Of a stretch of 64,000 bases of DNA, positions 55,426 through 64,000 are shown piece by piece. The notes beneath the pieces were generated by a model. That model saw only the letters and a program-made list of their open reading frames with translations, searched no databases and was not told the origin of the DNA. This stretch comes from Pseudomonas sp. Irchel 3E13 (GTDB lineage: Bacteria; Pseudomonadota; Gammaproteobacteria; Pseudomonadales; Pseudomonadaceae). The translations under genes and the position numbers were made by a program. The stretch covers positions 124,001 through 188,000 of the forward strand of contig NZ_FYDX01000015.1 in assembly GCF_900187455.1 (NCBI RefSeq). The letters run 5' to 3'. Each line of letters begins with the position of its first letter. The first letter of the stretch is position 1.

Positions 55426-55815
55426 CTAACCCCGCTCCGGCCGCGACCAGATAAAAATCGCCCCACACCCCATCCCGCCCGCCGCGCACAACACCAGCCA
55501 CAACGGCGGCTGGTGCCACAGCAGCAATCCCAGGCACAGCAGCATCGCTACGCTGGCGACCACTTTGCTCCGCCGGCTGATAAACCCGCCCGCCCGCCAG
55601 TCGCGCAGCAGCGGACCGAACAGGCGGTGCTGTTCCAGCCAGCGGTTCAGGCGCGGTGAGCTGCGCGACGCGGCCCAGGCGCTGAGCAGGACGAACTCGG
55701 TACAAGGCAGCCCCGGCAGGATGGCACCGAGTACCGCCATGCCGAGGCTGGCCCAGGCCAACAGCAGGTACGCCAGGCGCTTGAGCCCTCGCGCCTGGGG
55801 GACGGTCTGGCTCAT
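55426..55815 (-). CDS. YbaN-family (DUF454) small membrane protein
   Basis: 129 residues with three hydrophobic segments. LPGLPCTEFVLLSAWAASRSSPR (about 34-56) is the signature of the DUF454/YbaN family, whose function is unknown. Its start overlaps tadF by 4 bp, so it is the last gene of the tad operon here. YbaN is not a normal Tad component; its place in this operon is unusual. Confidence 0.82.
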   Translation of the reverse strand: MSQTVPQARGLKRLAYLLLAWASLGMAVLGAILPGLPCTEFVLLSAWAASRSSPRLNRWLEQHRLFGPLLRDWRAGGFISRRSKVVASVAMLLCLGLLLWHQPPLWLVLCAAGGMGCGAIFIWSRPERG

Positions 55816-56381
55816 TCGTCTTCCTGTGGGTCGAGTTCGCGGGTCAGGACGTCGTCCAGGGTCGGCGTGCCGTGTTGCAAGCGGCTGATGGCCTGGACCT
55901 CGATTTTGTCGCTGCCCAGCAGGGCGTAGCTCAAGGCCAGGGCGTCGACGGTGGCGCAGACCTGCACCACCACCACCGGCACGTTGCTCAGGGTCTGTTC
56001 GTCATCGGCGCGCAGCGCCTCGGGGAACGCGCCGGTAAAGCGCGAGCCGGCACTGTGCCGTTCGCACACGCCCTGGACCTCGCCGCGGTACAGCGGTCGC
56101 CAGTTCATGCTGCGGTCGCTCTCGACCTTGCTGATGATCAGTTCGAACGGTGTGCGGTTCATGCTGGTGGCGCGCTCGACCAGGGCTTGCACGCCGTTGT
56201 TGTCGAGGGTGCTCTGCACCCCCAGCACCGAGGCGATGGTGTGCGCCGACTGCTCCATGTAGCTGCGCGCCTGGTGCAGGTTGTAGAGGTCGGCGGCGAG
56301 CAGCGTGACGCCGATCAGCACCGGGAACACCAGCACCGTTTCCAGCAAGGCACTGCCACGCTGGGAGTGTTTGCGCTTCAT
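55812..56381 (-). CDS. tadF: TadF-like minor pseudopilin
   Basis: 189 residues. Basic N terminus then a hydrophobic helix with the TadE/F signature (GSALLETVLVFPVLIGVTLLA, about 9-29); prepilin-peptidase processing would occur before it. C-terminal part soluble, periplasmic. Overlaps YbaN by 4 bp downstream and tadE by 4 bp upstream. Minor pilin of the Tad (Flp) system. Confidence 0.82.
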   Translation of the reverse strand: MKRKHSQRGSALLETVLVFPVLIGVTLLAADLYNLHQARSYMEQSAHTIASVLGVQSTLDNNGVQALVERATSMNRTPFELIISKVESDRSMNWRPLYRGEVQGVCERHSAGSRFTGAFPEALRADDEQTLSNVPVVVVQVCATVDALALSYALLGSDKIEVQAISRLQHGTPTLDDVLTRELDPQEDE

Positions 56382-56962
56382 TGGCTGTCCTCGTTGTCCG
56401 GGTCGCTGGGCAGGTTGCCGAGGAGGTGGCGGTATTGGTACTGGTAGCCGTCGCCGAGGCCGAACAGGCCGGGGAAGACGGTCATGTAGTCCTGCTTGAG
56501 GTCCACGGTGACGCTCAGGATCGGCGGCGAAAACACGGTGTCGAGCGGCGTCTCCACGCCGGCCACGGCATCGCTGCCGGTCTGGCTGGCGCTGCTGGTG
56601 CCGCTGGCGCCCGGACGCGATTCGCCGTACTGGCGCAGGTTATCGAACGGCAGCACGTCGACCTTCAGTTCGCCCGCCTCGATCAGCCCGAAGCTGCGCG
56701 CCTGCATGCGTTCGGCCAGCCGCTGTTGCAGGTCGCTGGCGCCGAGCCGGTAGTAATCCGGCATTTCCCGCAGGCGCTGCACGGCGTGTTCCAGCGCCAG
56801 GTTGCCGGCGCCGATGACCAAGGCCATGTGCGCCAGTTCGAACAACATCATCAGGCCGAACAGCAGCACCGGCAGGATGAACGCGGTTTCCACCGCGGTG
56901 ACACCGTCATCGGCGCCGCGCAAGCGACGCAGGGCAACGCGCAATTTCATCGGCGCTCTCAT
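56378..56962 (-). CDS. tadE: TadE-like minor pseudopilin
   Basis: 194 residues from ATG 56962; a TTG at 56968 is also in frame. Hydrophobic helix with GVTAVETAFILPVLLFGLMM (about 21-40), the TadE-like motif with the conserved Glu. Soluble periplasmic C-terminal part of about 140 residues. Operonic with tadF and tadD. Confidence 0.84.
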   Translation of the reverse strand: MRAPMKLRVALRRLRGADDGVTAVETAFILPVLLFGLMMLFELAHMALVIGAGNLALEHAVQRLREMPDYYRLGASDLQQRLAERMQARSFGLIEAGELKVDVLPFDNLRQYGESRPGASGTSSASQTGSDAVAGVETPLDTVFSPPILSVTVDLKQDYMTVFPGLFGLGDGYQYQYRHLLGNLPSDPDNEDSQ

Positions 56963-56968
56963 CGACAA

Positions 56969-57829
56969 TCAGTCCCGGCTGGCCAGTTTCAGGGGTTGCT
57001 GGCTGGCGGCGAGCAGTTCGCTGTCCACCGGCGCGCCGTTGGCGATGCGTTCGCGGGTGGCGCGGAAGCGCTCAAGGATGTCCTGGGCGTAGTGCGGCTC
57101 GAGGTTTTCTTCGAGGATGCGCAGGGCGGTGTCGTCGTGGCCGTCCAGCACCCAGGCCAGGGCCAGGTTCAGTTGCAGGGCGACTTCGCCGCTCTGCCGC
57201 GCACCGTTGAGCAGGCCGATGGCCTTGCTGCGTTCGCCGTCGGCCAGCCAGCTCAGGGCCAGGTTGTTGGTCGCCGGGCTGTAGCCGGGTTCCAGCGCCA
57301 GGGCTTGCTGGAATGATTCGCGCGCCGCCGGGCGCTGGCCGAGCAGGGTCTGCGCCACGCCGAGGCCGTTGAGCAGTTGCGCACGCTGGCTGGGTGCGCC
57401 TTCCACGTTCAATGCGCAACTGAAGTTCTGTTCGGCGCTGCTGGCGTTACCCAGCGCCAGCGCGGCCCGGCCCAGGCCGCCGCACAGGGCCTGGCGCTGG
57501 GCCGGGTCGAGGGCGGCGAGGTCGCTTTGCTGGCGGGCGCGGTCGTACAGCGCCCAGGCATCGCGCGGCGGGCGCACGGCGGCGGCGACGCTGGCGTATT
57601 CCAGCAGGTAGGCGCCCTTGAGCGGGCTGCGTTGGTCGAGGCGCTGGTAAACCTCGAAAGCGCCTTCCAGGCGGCCGTTGTCGCGCAGTACCCGGGCCAG
57701 TTTCAGCGCTTCGCGGTTTTCCTTGCCGGACAGCGTCGGCGCGCCGCCGGGCAGGGCCGAACCGAGGCTGCTGCAACCGCTGAGGGCGAGCACGGCAAGA
57801 AGGGTCAGGGTGGTCAGGGAGCGGGGCAT
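56969..57829 (-). CDS. tadD: TadD TPR-repeat lipoprotein
   Basis: 286 residues from ATG 57829. Lipobox LALSGC near residue 18, then tetratricopeptide-like helices (AFEVYQRLDQRSPLKGAYLL, EQNFSCALNVEGAPSQRAQL, SFQQALALEPGYSPATNNLA). Outer-membrane lipoprotein thought to be the pilotin for Tad secretin assembly. Stop 6 bp before the tadE ATG. Confidence 0.84.
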   Translation of the reverse strand: MPRSLTTLTLLAVLALSGCSSLGSALPGGAPTLSGKENREALKLARVLRDNGRLEGAFEVYQRLDQRSPLKGAYLLEYASVAAAVRPPRDAWALYDRARQQSDLAALDPAQRQALCGGLGRAALALGNASSAEQNFSCALNVEGAPSQRAQLLNGLGVAQTLLGQRPAARESFQQALALEPGYSPATNNLALSWLADGERSKAIGLLNGARQSGEVALQLNLALAWVLDGHDDTALRILEENLEPHYAQDILERFRATRERIANGAPVDSELLAASQQPLKLASRD

Positions 57830-57860
57830 GGCGGTCACTCGAAAAGGGCAGTCGGTAGGT

Positions 57861-58817
57861 TCAGTTGGAGAGCAGGCGGACGATGCGCACCAGCGCCGGC
57901 GCACCCATCATCGCGATGATCGGCGGCAGGATCAGGGTCATCAGCGGCACGCTGAGCTGGGCCGGGAGTTTGCCGGCGCGCTCTTCCAGGGTCAGGATCA
58001 GGGTCTTGCGGCTCTCGTCGGAAATCGTCCGCAGCGCCTGCGACAGCGGTGTGCCATAGCGCTCGGCCTGGATCAGGGTCGAGACCATGCTGTCGATGCC
58101 GCTCACGCCGGTGCGTTCGGCGAGGTTGAGCAAGGCCCGCGGACGGTCGGCGAGGATCTGCAGTTCGGCGCAGGTGTAGCGCAACTCGTCGGCCATCTCC
58201 GTCGCCGACAGCGCCAGCTCCTTGGCCACCACTTGCAGCACGCGGCCCAGCGGCAGGCCGGCCTCGGCGCAGATCACCATCAGGTCGAGGGCATCCGGCA
58301 GGCTGCGGGCCAGCCGTCCGCCGCGGCGGGCGGCGCGCCATTTCAGCCAGAGTTCGGGGATCAGCCCGCCGACGAACAACGCCACCAGCGCCGCGGTGAC
58401 GCCGTTGAGGCCGAGGCGCTTGCCCGGTTCCAGCAGCATCATCACCAGCGCCACCAGCAGCAGGCCGAGCAGGTACTTGCCGGCGATCAGCAGGCCGAGG
58501 GCCTCGCGTTGGCGCAGGCCGGCCATGGCCAGCAGAACGGCGAGCTTGTCGCGGTCACGCGGGCTGCCGGCGGCCTGTTCGCCAACCCGGGCCACGGCTT
58601 GCAGCACGGCGAGCAGGCGCGGCGGCACTTGCAGGCCCTGGTCGCGGAGGATGTCGGCGCGGTCGCTGGTCGGGGCGCCGGCCGGGCGCCGGTTGAGGCG
58701 CTCGTGCAGCACCGGCTGGCGCTGCTGGCGGTACAGGCCGATCAGGCCGACGCCAAGGCCACAGCAGAGCAGGCCGAGCGCGGCCTGGACGAACGGATCC
58801 TGGAGCAAGCTGTTCAT
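57861..58817 (-). CDS. tadC: TadC inner-membrane platform protein
   Basis: 318 residues, T2SSF-type platform fold with conserved DALDLMVICAEAGLPLGRVL (about 166-185) and several membrane segments at the N terminus and C terminus. Works with TadB and the ATPase TadA. Overlaps tadB by 4 bp. Confidence 0.9.
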   Translation of the reverse strand: MNSLLQDPFVQAALGLLCCGLGVGLIGLYRQQRQPVLHERLNRRPAGAPTSDRADILRDQGLQVPPRLLAVLQAVARVGEQAAGSPRDRDKLAVLLAMAGLRQREALGLLIAGKYLLGLLLVALVMMLLEPGKRLGLNGVTAALVALFVGGLIPELWLKWRAARRGGRLARSLPDALDLMVICAEAGLPLGRVLQVVAKELALSATEMADELRYTCAELQILADRPRALLNLAERTGVSGIDSMVSTLIQAERYGTPLSQALRTISDESRKTLILTLEERAGKLPAQLSVPLMTLILPPIIAMMGAPALVRIVRLLSN

Positions 58818-59806
58818 GCGATCTTCCGTACCATCAGGTGGGTGATGACCAGGCCCAGCGTCACGCTGCCGAAGGCGTAGAACAGCACGTTGTTGCCGGT
58901 CGGGTCGTTGAGCAGGAACTGGAAGTCGCGCGGCGAGTTCAGGTACATGTAGCCCAGCGCGCAGGGCACCAGCGCCGCGACGATCTTGGCCGAGGCGCGG
59001 GCCTCGGAGGTCTTGGCCTGGACCTTCAGGTGCAGCTCCTGGCGCTCGCGCAGGGTCGCCGACAGCCGGTCGAGGGTTTCGCCGAGGCGCCCGCCAGCTT
59101 CCTGGTTGATGATCAGGATCACCGCGAAGAAGCGGTATTCATTGAGCGGAATGCGGTTGGCCGAGTCCTGCATCACCTGGCGGAGCGGCAGACCGAGGCG
59201 CAGCCAGTTGTCGATCTCGGCGAACTCCACCGACAGCGGCCCGCTGATGTTCTGCGCGACCAGGGTGAAGGCGTTGCTCACCGGCACCCCGGCGCGGGCC
59301 GCGCGGGTGATTGCGTCGATCGCCTGCGGCAGGCTCAGCTTGAGGTCGTGCAGGTAGCGGTTCATCGCGTTGCGATAGACCACCGTGGCGACGCCGACGA
59401 AAGTCAGTCCGGCCAGCAGGCTGCCGTACAGCCACGGCCAGGGCATCTGCCGCCCCAGCACCACGCCGACGATCAGGCTGGCGACGGCCAGCAGGCCGAG
59501 GCGTGAACGCAGCGTGCCGTGCCAGCCGAGGCTGCGGCTGCCCAGCCACAGGCGCCCGAGCGGCGCGCCCAGTAGCGGCCAGCGGGTGCAGGCCGGAGCA
59601 TCCTGGTCGCGCAGCAGGTCGGGGCTGTGTTCCAGGGCCAGGGCCGCGCCCGGGTGCGCCGCGACGAAGCCGGCCTTGAGCGCCGTCAACCGCTCGGCCT
59701 GGGCCTCGGCGCGCTGGCGCTTGCGGCTCAGGCTACGGACCGCGAAGAAGCCCAGCAGCACGCAGAGGAACACCAGCAGGGTGAACAGATCGAGCAGCGC
59801 GTCCAT
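58814..59806 (-). CDS. tadB: TadB inner-membrane platform protein
   Basis: 330 residues. N-terminal membrane segment, then a T2SSF-type domain containing LPQAIDAITRAARAGVPVSNAF (about 160-182) and FAVILIINQEAGGRLGETLDRL. Forms the membrane platform with TadC. Its ATG directly follows the tadA stop (TGAATG). Confidence 0.9.
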   Translation of the reverse strand: MDALLDLFTLLVFLCVLLGFFAVRSLSRKRQRAEAQAERLTALKAGFVAAHPGAALALEHSPDLLRDQDAPACTRWPLLGAPLGRLWLGSRSLGWHGTLRSRLGLLAVASLIVGVVLGRQMPWPWLYGSLLAGLTFVGVATVVYRNAMNRYLHDLKLSLPQAIDAITRAARAGVPVSNAFTLVAQNISGPLSVEFAEIDNWLRLGLPLRQVMQDSANRIPLNEYRFFAVILIINQEAGGRLGETLDRLSATLRERQELHLKVQAKTSEARASAKIVAALVPCALGYMYLNSPRDFQFLLNDPTGNNVLFYAFGSVTLGLVITHLMVRKIA

Positions 59807-61177
59807 TCACTGGCCTCCCGTGAACAGGTGGGCGTGCCGGGTATAGAACTGCGGGCGCTGGCCGCTGGCGTTGAACTGGCCGACCAGGCGTCCGTCGGCA
59901 TCCACGCTGCTGGTGGTGAAACCGTACAGCTCCTGGGTCTGGATCACGTCGTTCTCCATGCCGCAGACCTCGGTGATGGAGACGATGCGGCGGCCACCGT
60001 CGCGCATGCGCTCGACCTGGACGATCAGGTTCACCGCACTGGCGATCTGTCGGCGGATGGCTTCCAGCGGCAGTTGCATGCCCGCCATCATCACCATGTT
60101 TTCCAGGCGCATGATGGCGTCCCGCGGGGTGTTGGCGTGGACGGTGCACAGCGAGCCGTCGTGGCCGGTGTTCATCGCCTGGAGCATGTCGAAGCTTTCG
60201 CCGCCGCGCACCTCGCCGAGGATGATGCGGTCCGGGCGCATGCGCAGGGCGTTGCGCACCAGGTCGCGCTGGTCGACCTTGCCGGTGCCTTCGGCGCTGA
60301 CCGGACGGGTTTCCAGGCGCACCACATGACGCTGTTGCAGTTGCAGTTCGGCGGCGTCCTCGATGGTGATGACCCGGTCCTCGTCGCTGATGTTCTGCGA
60401 CAGGGCGTTGAGCAGGGTGGTTTTGCCCGCGCCGGTGCCGCCGGAGACGACGATGTTGAGCTTGGCGAGCATGCCGCGCTTGAGCACCTCGGCCATCTCG
60501 AAGGACAGCGCGCCGCGTTCGGCGAGGATGTCCAGGGACATGTTGCGGCGCATGAACTTACGGATCGAGATGGTGGTGCCGTCGATCGCCAGCGGGTAGG
60601 TGATGACGTTCACCCGGCTGCCGTCGGCCAGCCGCGCATCGACCATCGGGTGCGCTTCGTCGATGCGCCGGCCCACCGCCGCGGCGATGCGCTGGGCGGT
60701 GTTGAACACGTGCTCTTCGTCGATGAAGGTGATCGGCGACAGTTCCAGCTTGCCGTAGCGCTCGACGAATACCTGGCCGGCGCCGTTGACCAGAATGTCG
60801 TTCACCGAGTCGTCGCCCAGCAGCGGCTGGATCGGGCCGATGCCGACCATCTCGTTGAGCATTTCCTCGCCGACCGCCTGTTCCTCCTGGCGGGACAACT
60901 GCAGGCGGCTGTCGTCGCAGATCTTGCGGATCACCGCCTCGACCTGCTGGCGCAGGGCATCGCGGCCAAGGGCGGCGGCTTTCAGCGGGTCGATCTGGTC
61001 GTAAAGCTGGTTACGGATCAGCCGGCGGTTCTGGGTGCCGAGGGTGTCCACCGGGCGGGCGGGCGCCGCGCGTTGCACCGAGGTCGGCTCGGTGCTGGCG
61101 CGGCTGTTGTGGGGCGGCGCGGGCACGTCGCTGACGGCGACCGCGGCGAGGTTCTTTTTCGGGTGTCGGATGATCAT
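59807..61177 (-). CDS. tadA: TadA/CpaF secretion ATPase
   Basis: 456 residues. Walker A GGTGAGKT at 246-253, Walker B-type RPDRIILGEVRGGE at 314-327, Asp and His boxes typical of VirB11/GspE-like ATPases (TIEDAAELQL 271-280, MNTGHDGSLCTVHAN). Powers assembly of Flp pili. Disordered N-terminal about 50 residues. Confidence 0.94.
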   Translation of the reverse strand: MIIRHPKKNLAAVAVSDVPAPPHNSRASTEPTSVQRAAPARPVDTLGTQNRRLIRNQLYDQIDPLKAAALGRDALRQQVEAVIRKICDDSRLQLSRQEEQAVGEEMLNEMVGIGPIQPLLGDDSVNDILVNGAGQVFVERYGKLELSPITFIDEEHVFNTAQRIAAAVGRRIDEAHPMVDARLADGSRVNVITYPLAIDGTTISIRKFMRRNMSLDILAERGALSFEMAEVLKRGMLAKLNIVVSGGTGAGKTTLLNALSQNISDEDRVITIEDAAELQLQQRHVVRLETRPVSAEGTGKVDQRDLVRNALRMRPDRIILGEVRGGESFDMLQAMNTGHDGSLCTVHANTPRDAIMRLENMVMMAGMQLPLEAIRRQIASAVNLIVQVERMRDGGRRIVSITEVCGMENDVIQTQELYGFTTSSVDADGRLVGQFNASGQRPQFYTRHAHLFTGGQ

Positions 61178-61193
61178 CGGCCGGTTCCTCGCT

Positions 61194-62429
61194 TCAGGCG
61201 GCGCGACGGCCGCGGCCCAGGGCCTGGCGCAGACGCAGGATCAGATTGCCGCTGACGGCCGGGGCGCTGCTCGGCGTGCGTCCGCAGGCCAGGTCGGCGA
61301 GGTCTAGCAGGGCCTGTTGCAAGGCCGGGGCGCGCGCGGTCTGCAGCGGGCCGGCGAGCAGGCTGTCGGCGATCACGCTGCCGGCGTGGGGCAGCACCAG
61401 GTCGACTTTGTGCCCGACGAAATCCTCGAACTGCTGACGCTCTACCAGGTCCAGGTGGCCCGGCCGCACCGGGTTGCCCACCAGCAGCAGGCGCTGGCCG
61501 TTGCTCTCGTCGCCGATCTCGCGCAGCAGACGCAGGCAGTTGCGTGCGTCCTGCACGCTGAAGTCGCAGAGCAGGATGCGCGTGTCGGCATGCTCCAGCA
61601 CTTCCAGGGCGCCGTGGCAGCGGCCGCTGGGCAAGTCCCAGATCACTTGGTTGAACAGTTGGCAGAGGCTGGCGCCGAGGTTCAGCAGGTGTTCGCCGCT
61701 GAAACTGTCGGCGGCGCGCAGGTCGGGTTGCTGGCCGAGCAGGTAGAGGCGTTCGTCGATTCGCGCCAGGGCCCGTTCGAGGAAGCGTGAGTCGATCTGC
61801 GCGGTGTTCAGCGCGGCGGCGAGGCCGGCGTCGCCGTCATGCCCGAGCAGCAGCGCCTGGTCGCCGTGACCGCGGTCGAAATCCACCACCGCGCTGCTGC
61901 TGTGACGCTGGCTGGCGAGCAACTGGCCGAGGCCGGCGACCACCGTGCTGGTGCCGCGGCCACCGCTGACGCCGGTGATGGCGATGGTGCGGCCGGTGCG
62001 GCTGCCGGGGCGCAGGCTGTCATGCGGATCGCGGGCGCGGCGCAGGGTGTTGGCGAACTGGTCGAGGGGCACCGGTTTGCACAGGTAATCCTGCACGCCG
62101 CTGTGCAGCAGCGCGCGGTAGAGGTTCAGGTCGTGGGTGCTGCCCAGGGCGATCAAGCGGCAGTCCGGCGGACAGACTTGGGCCAGCTCGGCCACCGCTT
62201 GCAGCGGCGAGGCCTGGCCGTCGAGATCGACCACCAGCACTTCGGGCGCCGCCTGCTCGCGGCAGCCGGCCAGCGCCGCGGCGAAACCGCCGGCGCGGGC
62301 CAGTTGCGCCGGCAGGCCGAGGCGTTGCAGGTACTGGCCGAACAGTTCGGCGTCGGCGGCACTGGCGGCGTATAGCAGCACCGGTGGCACGTCGTTGCCG
62401 GGCGGGGTGACTCGCGTGGTGTCGTTCAT
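61194..62429 (-). CDS. tadZ: TadZ/CpaE-like localisation protein
   Basis: 411 residues. N-terminal atypical receiver-like domain (about 15-135) and a MinD/ParA-like ATPase domain with a deviant P-loop GVSGGRGTST (153-162) lacking the usual Lys that makes the canonical Walker A. As in other TadZ proteins this domain localises the Tad machine at the cell pole. Followed 16 bp later by tadA. Confidence 0.86.
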   Translation of the reverse strand: MNDTTRVTPPGNDVPPVLLYAASAADAELFGQYLQRLGLPAQLARAGGFAAALAGCREQAAPEVLVVDLDGQASPLQAVAELAQVCPPDCRLIALGSTHDLNLYRALLHSGVQDYLCKPVPLDQFANTLRRARDPHDSLRPGSRTGRTIAITGVSGGRGTSTVVAGLGQLLASQRHSSSAVVDFDRGHGDQALLLGHDGDAGLAAALNTAQIDSRFLERALARIDERLYLLGQQPDLRAADSFSGEHLLNLGASLCQLFNQVIWDLPSGRCHGALEVLEHADTRILLCDFSVQDARNCLRLLREIGDESNGQRLLLVGNPVRPGHLDLVERQQFEDFVGHKVDLVLPHAGSVIADSLLAGPLQTARAPALQQALLDLADLACGRTPSSAPAVSGNLILRLRQALGRGRRAA

Positions 62430-62442
62430 GGCTCGCTCCCGG

Positions 62443-63087
62443 TCAGTCCTTGTTGAAGTTGATGTCCAGCAGTTCCACGGTCTCGTGGCGCTGGTAACGC
62501 TCGACCGCGTTCACCGCGGCGACGCCGTCGGCGCCCTCGAGGCTTTGCGCGCGGTTGAGGTCGCGCGGGTCGGCGACCATGCGCGCGATGTTGGCGCGGT
62601 TGGCGCAGCCCAGGTCGCCGACGGCGCGGTACGGCTTGACCGCCGAACGGTCCGGGTCGCTGATGGTGCAATCGGGGATCTGCGCCACCAGTGCTTCGGA
62701 CACCACCTGCAGGTCGGCGCCCTGGGCCTTGTCCAACTGGGTCGGCGCGACGATCACCTGGCGGGCGCCGAGCTGGGTCAGCACCTCGCCGAGGCGTTTG
62801 GCGACCTGTTCGCCGGCCGGGGTGGACGGGCGCAGGGTCAGGGTCTGCTGGCTGATGCGGCCCTGGCGGGCGAGCAGGGTGTTGAGGTCGGCCAGCGACT
62901 CGCGGCTCATGCCGCCGCCCGCGCTGGCGGTGAGGTGCGCGACCATCGCCGATGGCACGGCGCGGATCGGCGCCTGCGGGCTTTGCGGGGCGTAGAGGGC
63001 GATACGTTGGTCGTTGACGCTGCGGTCGCAGGCGCCCAGCAACAGCGCGAGGGACAGGGCGACGAACAGGGGTTTGGCGGCGTGCAT
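62443..63087 (-). CDS. rcpB: RcpB/CpaD-like outer-membrane lipoprotein
   Basis: 214 residues. Signal with lipobox LLLGAC (ends about residue 20), so a lipoprotein. The rest matches the CpaD/RcpB family (CANRANIARMVADPRDLNRAQ near the C terminus). Assists the secretin RcpA. Gap of 13 bp to tadZ. Confidence 0.85.
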   Translation of the reverse strand: MHAAKPLFVALSLALLLGACDRSVNDQRIALYAPQSPQAPIRAVPSAMVAHLTASAGGGMSRESLADLNTLLARQGRISQQTLTLRPSTPAGEQVAKRLGEVLTQLGARQVIVAPTQLDKAQGADLQVVSEALVAQIPDCTISDPDRSAVKPYRAVGDLGCANRANIARMVADPRDLNRAQSLEGADGVAAVNAVERYQRHETVELLDINFNKD

Positions 63088-63104
63088 GCGAAGTGCTCCG
63101 AAAC

Positions 63105-64000
63105 TTAGTACAGGTAGCCGGCGGACGCCTGGGCGGGCAGTTGCGAGTCCAGGGTGCGCAGGCCGCGGCCCGGGGTTTGCAGGTCACCCGGGTTGGTGGG
63201 CTCGACGACGTAGGCGGTGGCGATGATCACCAGTTCCGTATCGGCCTGGCTGGAGGTGTGGGTCTCGAACAGGCGGCCAAGACCGGGGACGCTGCTCAGG
63301 CCGGGAACGCCGCTGACCTGCTGGGCGCTGTTGCTGCGCAGCATGCCGGCGAGGGCGAAGCTCTGGCCGCTGGCGAGTTCCACCGTGGTGTCGGCGCGGC
63401 GCACCTTGAACGCGGGAATCACGTTGCCTTGCAGCTCCACCGCGCCTTCGTCGGACAGGTCGCTGACTTCCGGGGCCACGTGCAGGCTGATGCGGTTGGG
63501 CGAAAGCAGGGTCGGGGTCATGCGCATGATCACGCCGTACTGCTTGTACTCGATGGTGATGTTGTTGTTGGTGGTGATGACGATCGGCACCTCGCCGCCG
63601 GCGGCGAAGCCCGCGGTCTCGCCGGACATGGCGGTCAGGTTGGGTTCGGCCAGCACCGTCGCCAGGCCGTCCTGGGACAGGGCGGTGAGCAGGCCGGAGA
63701 CGGTGGTCGAGCCATAGCGGTGGAAGCCGCCGGCCACCGCGTTGGTGGCGCTGCCGCCGGCCACCGCGTTGGTGGCGCTGCCGCCGGTGAACGCGCCGGT
63801 GGTGGCGTCGAACAGGCTGCGGGCGTTGCGGAAGAAATAGTTGCCGTCCTTGAGGGTCGCTTCCCAGTTCAGGCCCAACTCGGAGCTGAGACTGCGGGAG
63901 ACTTCAACGATGCGCACGCTGAGGTTTACCTGGGCCGACAGCTCGACCTTGAGCTGGTTGATCACCCGCGGCCCGTCGCTGCCGGCGGCGCCGCCACCGT
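63105..64000 (-). CDS. rcpA: RcpA/CpaC secretin, C-terminal part (runs off the window)
   Basis: The C-terminal about 298 residues are visible; the frame is open at base 64000, so the start lies outside. Secretin domain with VRIVEVSRSLSSELGLNW and the conserved VPGLSSVPGLGRLF near the end. Outer-membrane pore for Flp pili. A perfect 27-bp tandem duplication (63727-63780) encodes two GSATNAVAG repeats. Confidence 0.88.
   Translation of the reverse strand, partial: GGGAAGSDGPRVINQLKVELSAQVNLSVRIVEVSRSLSSELGLNWEATLKDGNYFFRNARSLFDATTGAFTGGSATNAVAGGSATNAVAGGFHRYGSTTVSGLLTALSQDGLATVLAEPNLTAMSGETAGFAAGGEVPIVITTNNNITIEYKQYGVIMRMTPTLLSPNRISLHVAPEVSDLSDEGAVELQGNVIPAFKVRRADTTVELASGQSFALAGMLRSNSAQQVSGVPGLSSVPGLGRLFETHTSSQADTELVIIATAYVVEPTNPGDLQTPGRGLRTLDSQLPAQASAGYLY

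Overview
The window is GC-rich chromosomal DNA from a Pseudomonas, most likely of the P. fluorescens group. This rests on gene content (GlgE/TreS/GlgB operon, Tad pilus locus with rcpA/rcpB genes, large NEL-type E3 ligase toxin) and on many copies of a REP element with the core GAGCGAGCTTGCTCGC. No rRNA, tRNA, CRISPR array, insertion sequence or phage gene was seen.

Layout. (1) 147-5841, minus strand: a five-gene operon for amine uptake and use (class III aminotransferase, ABC ATPase, periplasmic binding protein, two permeases), divergent from an IclR-family regulator at 6475. A 630-bp spacer between them holds a long inverted REP pair and two TTCGC-N4-GCGAA-like sites. (2) 7292-9756, plus: a radical-SAM DNA repair protein and its partner behind a near-perfect LexA (SOS) box, followed by a short HTH regulator. 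(3) 9810-15434, minus: a 1874-residue toxin with leucine-rich repeats and a C-terminal NEL ubiquitin-ligase domain. (4) 15522-20550: NYN-LOTUS protein, TauE/SafE exporter, stand-alone deaminase, Nudix hydrolase, and a LysR regulator divergent from azlCD. (5) 20986-29500: MHS-family symporter, Fsr-like exporter with a divergent AraC regulator, and a second leuCD-type dehydratase pair near a LysR regulator and a 2-hydroxycarboxylate transporter, suggesting organic-acid catabolism. (6) 29863-37430, plus: glgE-treS/maltokinase-glgB, converting trehalose to alpha-glucan. (7) 37469-64000, minus: heme oxygenase, a four-gene envelope secretion operon (M50 protease/HlyD fusion, GAF-HlyD, soluble HlyD, TolC-like protein), a 3099-residue beta-propeller surface protein next to tadG, and most of a Tad (Flp pilus) locus (tadF, E, D, C, B, A, Z, rcpB, rcpA), which runs off the right edge.

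The most interesting part is region 7. The secretion operon has no ABC ATPase or RND pump. Its largest protein joins a cytoplasmic PqqD-like (leader-recognition) domain to a membrane M50 protease (HELGH) and a periplasmic HlyD arm. The probable client is the giant protein, which carries an N-terminal LEPRMMFDAAA tag instead of an ordinary signal peptide. The secretion operon, the tadG-giant protein operon and the heme oxygenase each start with the same promoter layout: TTAAG-N4-CTTAA, exactly 11 nt, a TTGYCS -35 element, 17-18 nt, and a -10. This points to one regulator that coordinates Tad pili, a giant adhesin and its secretion machine.
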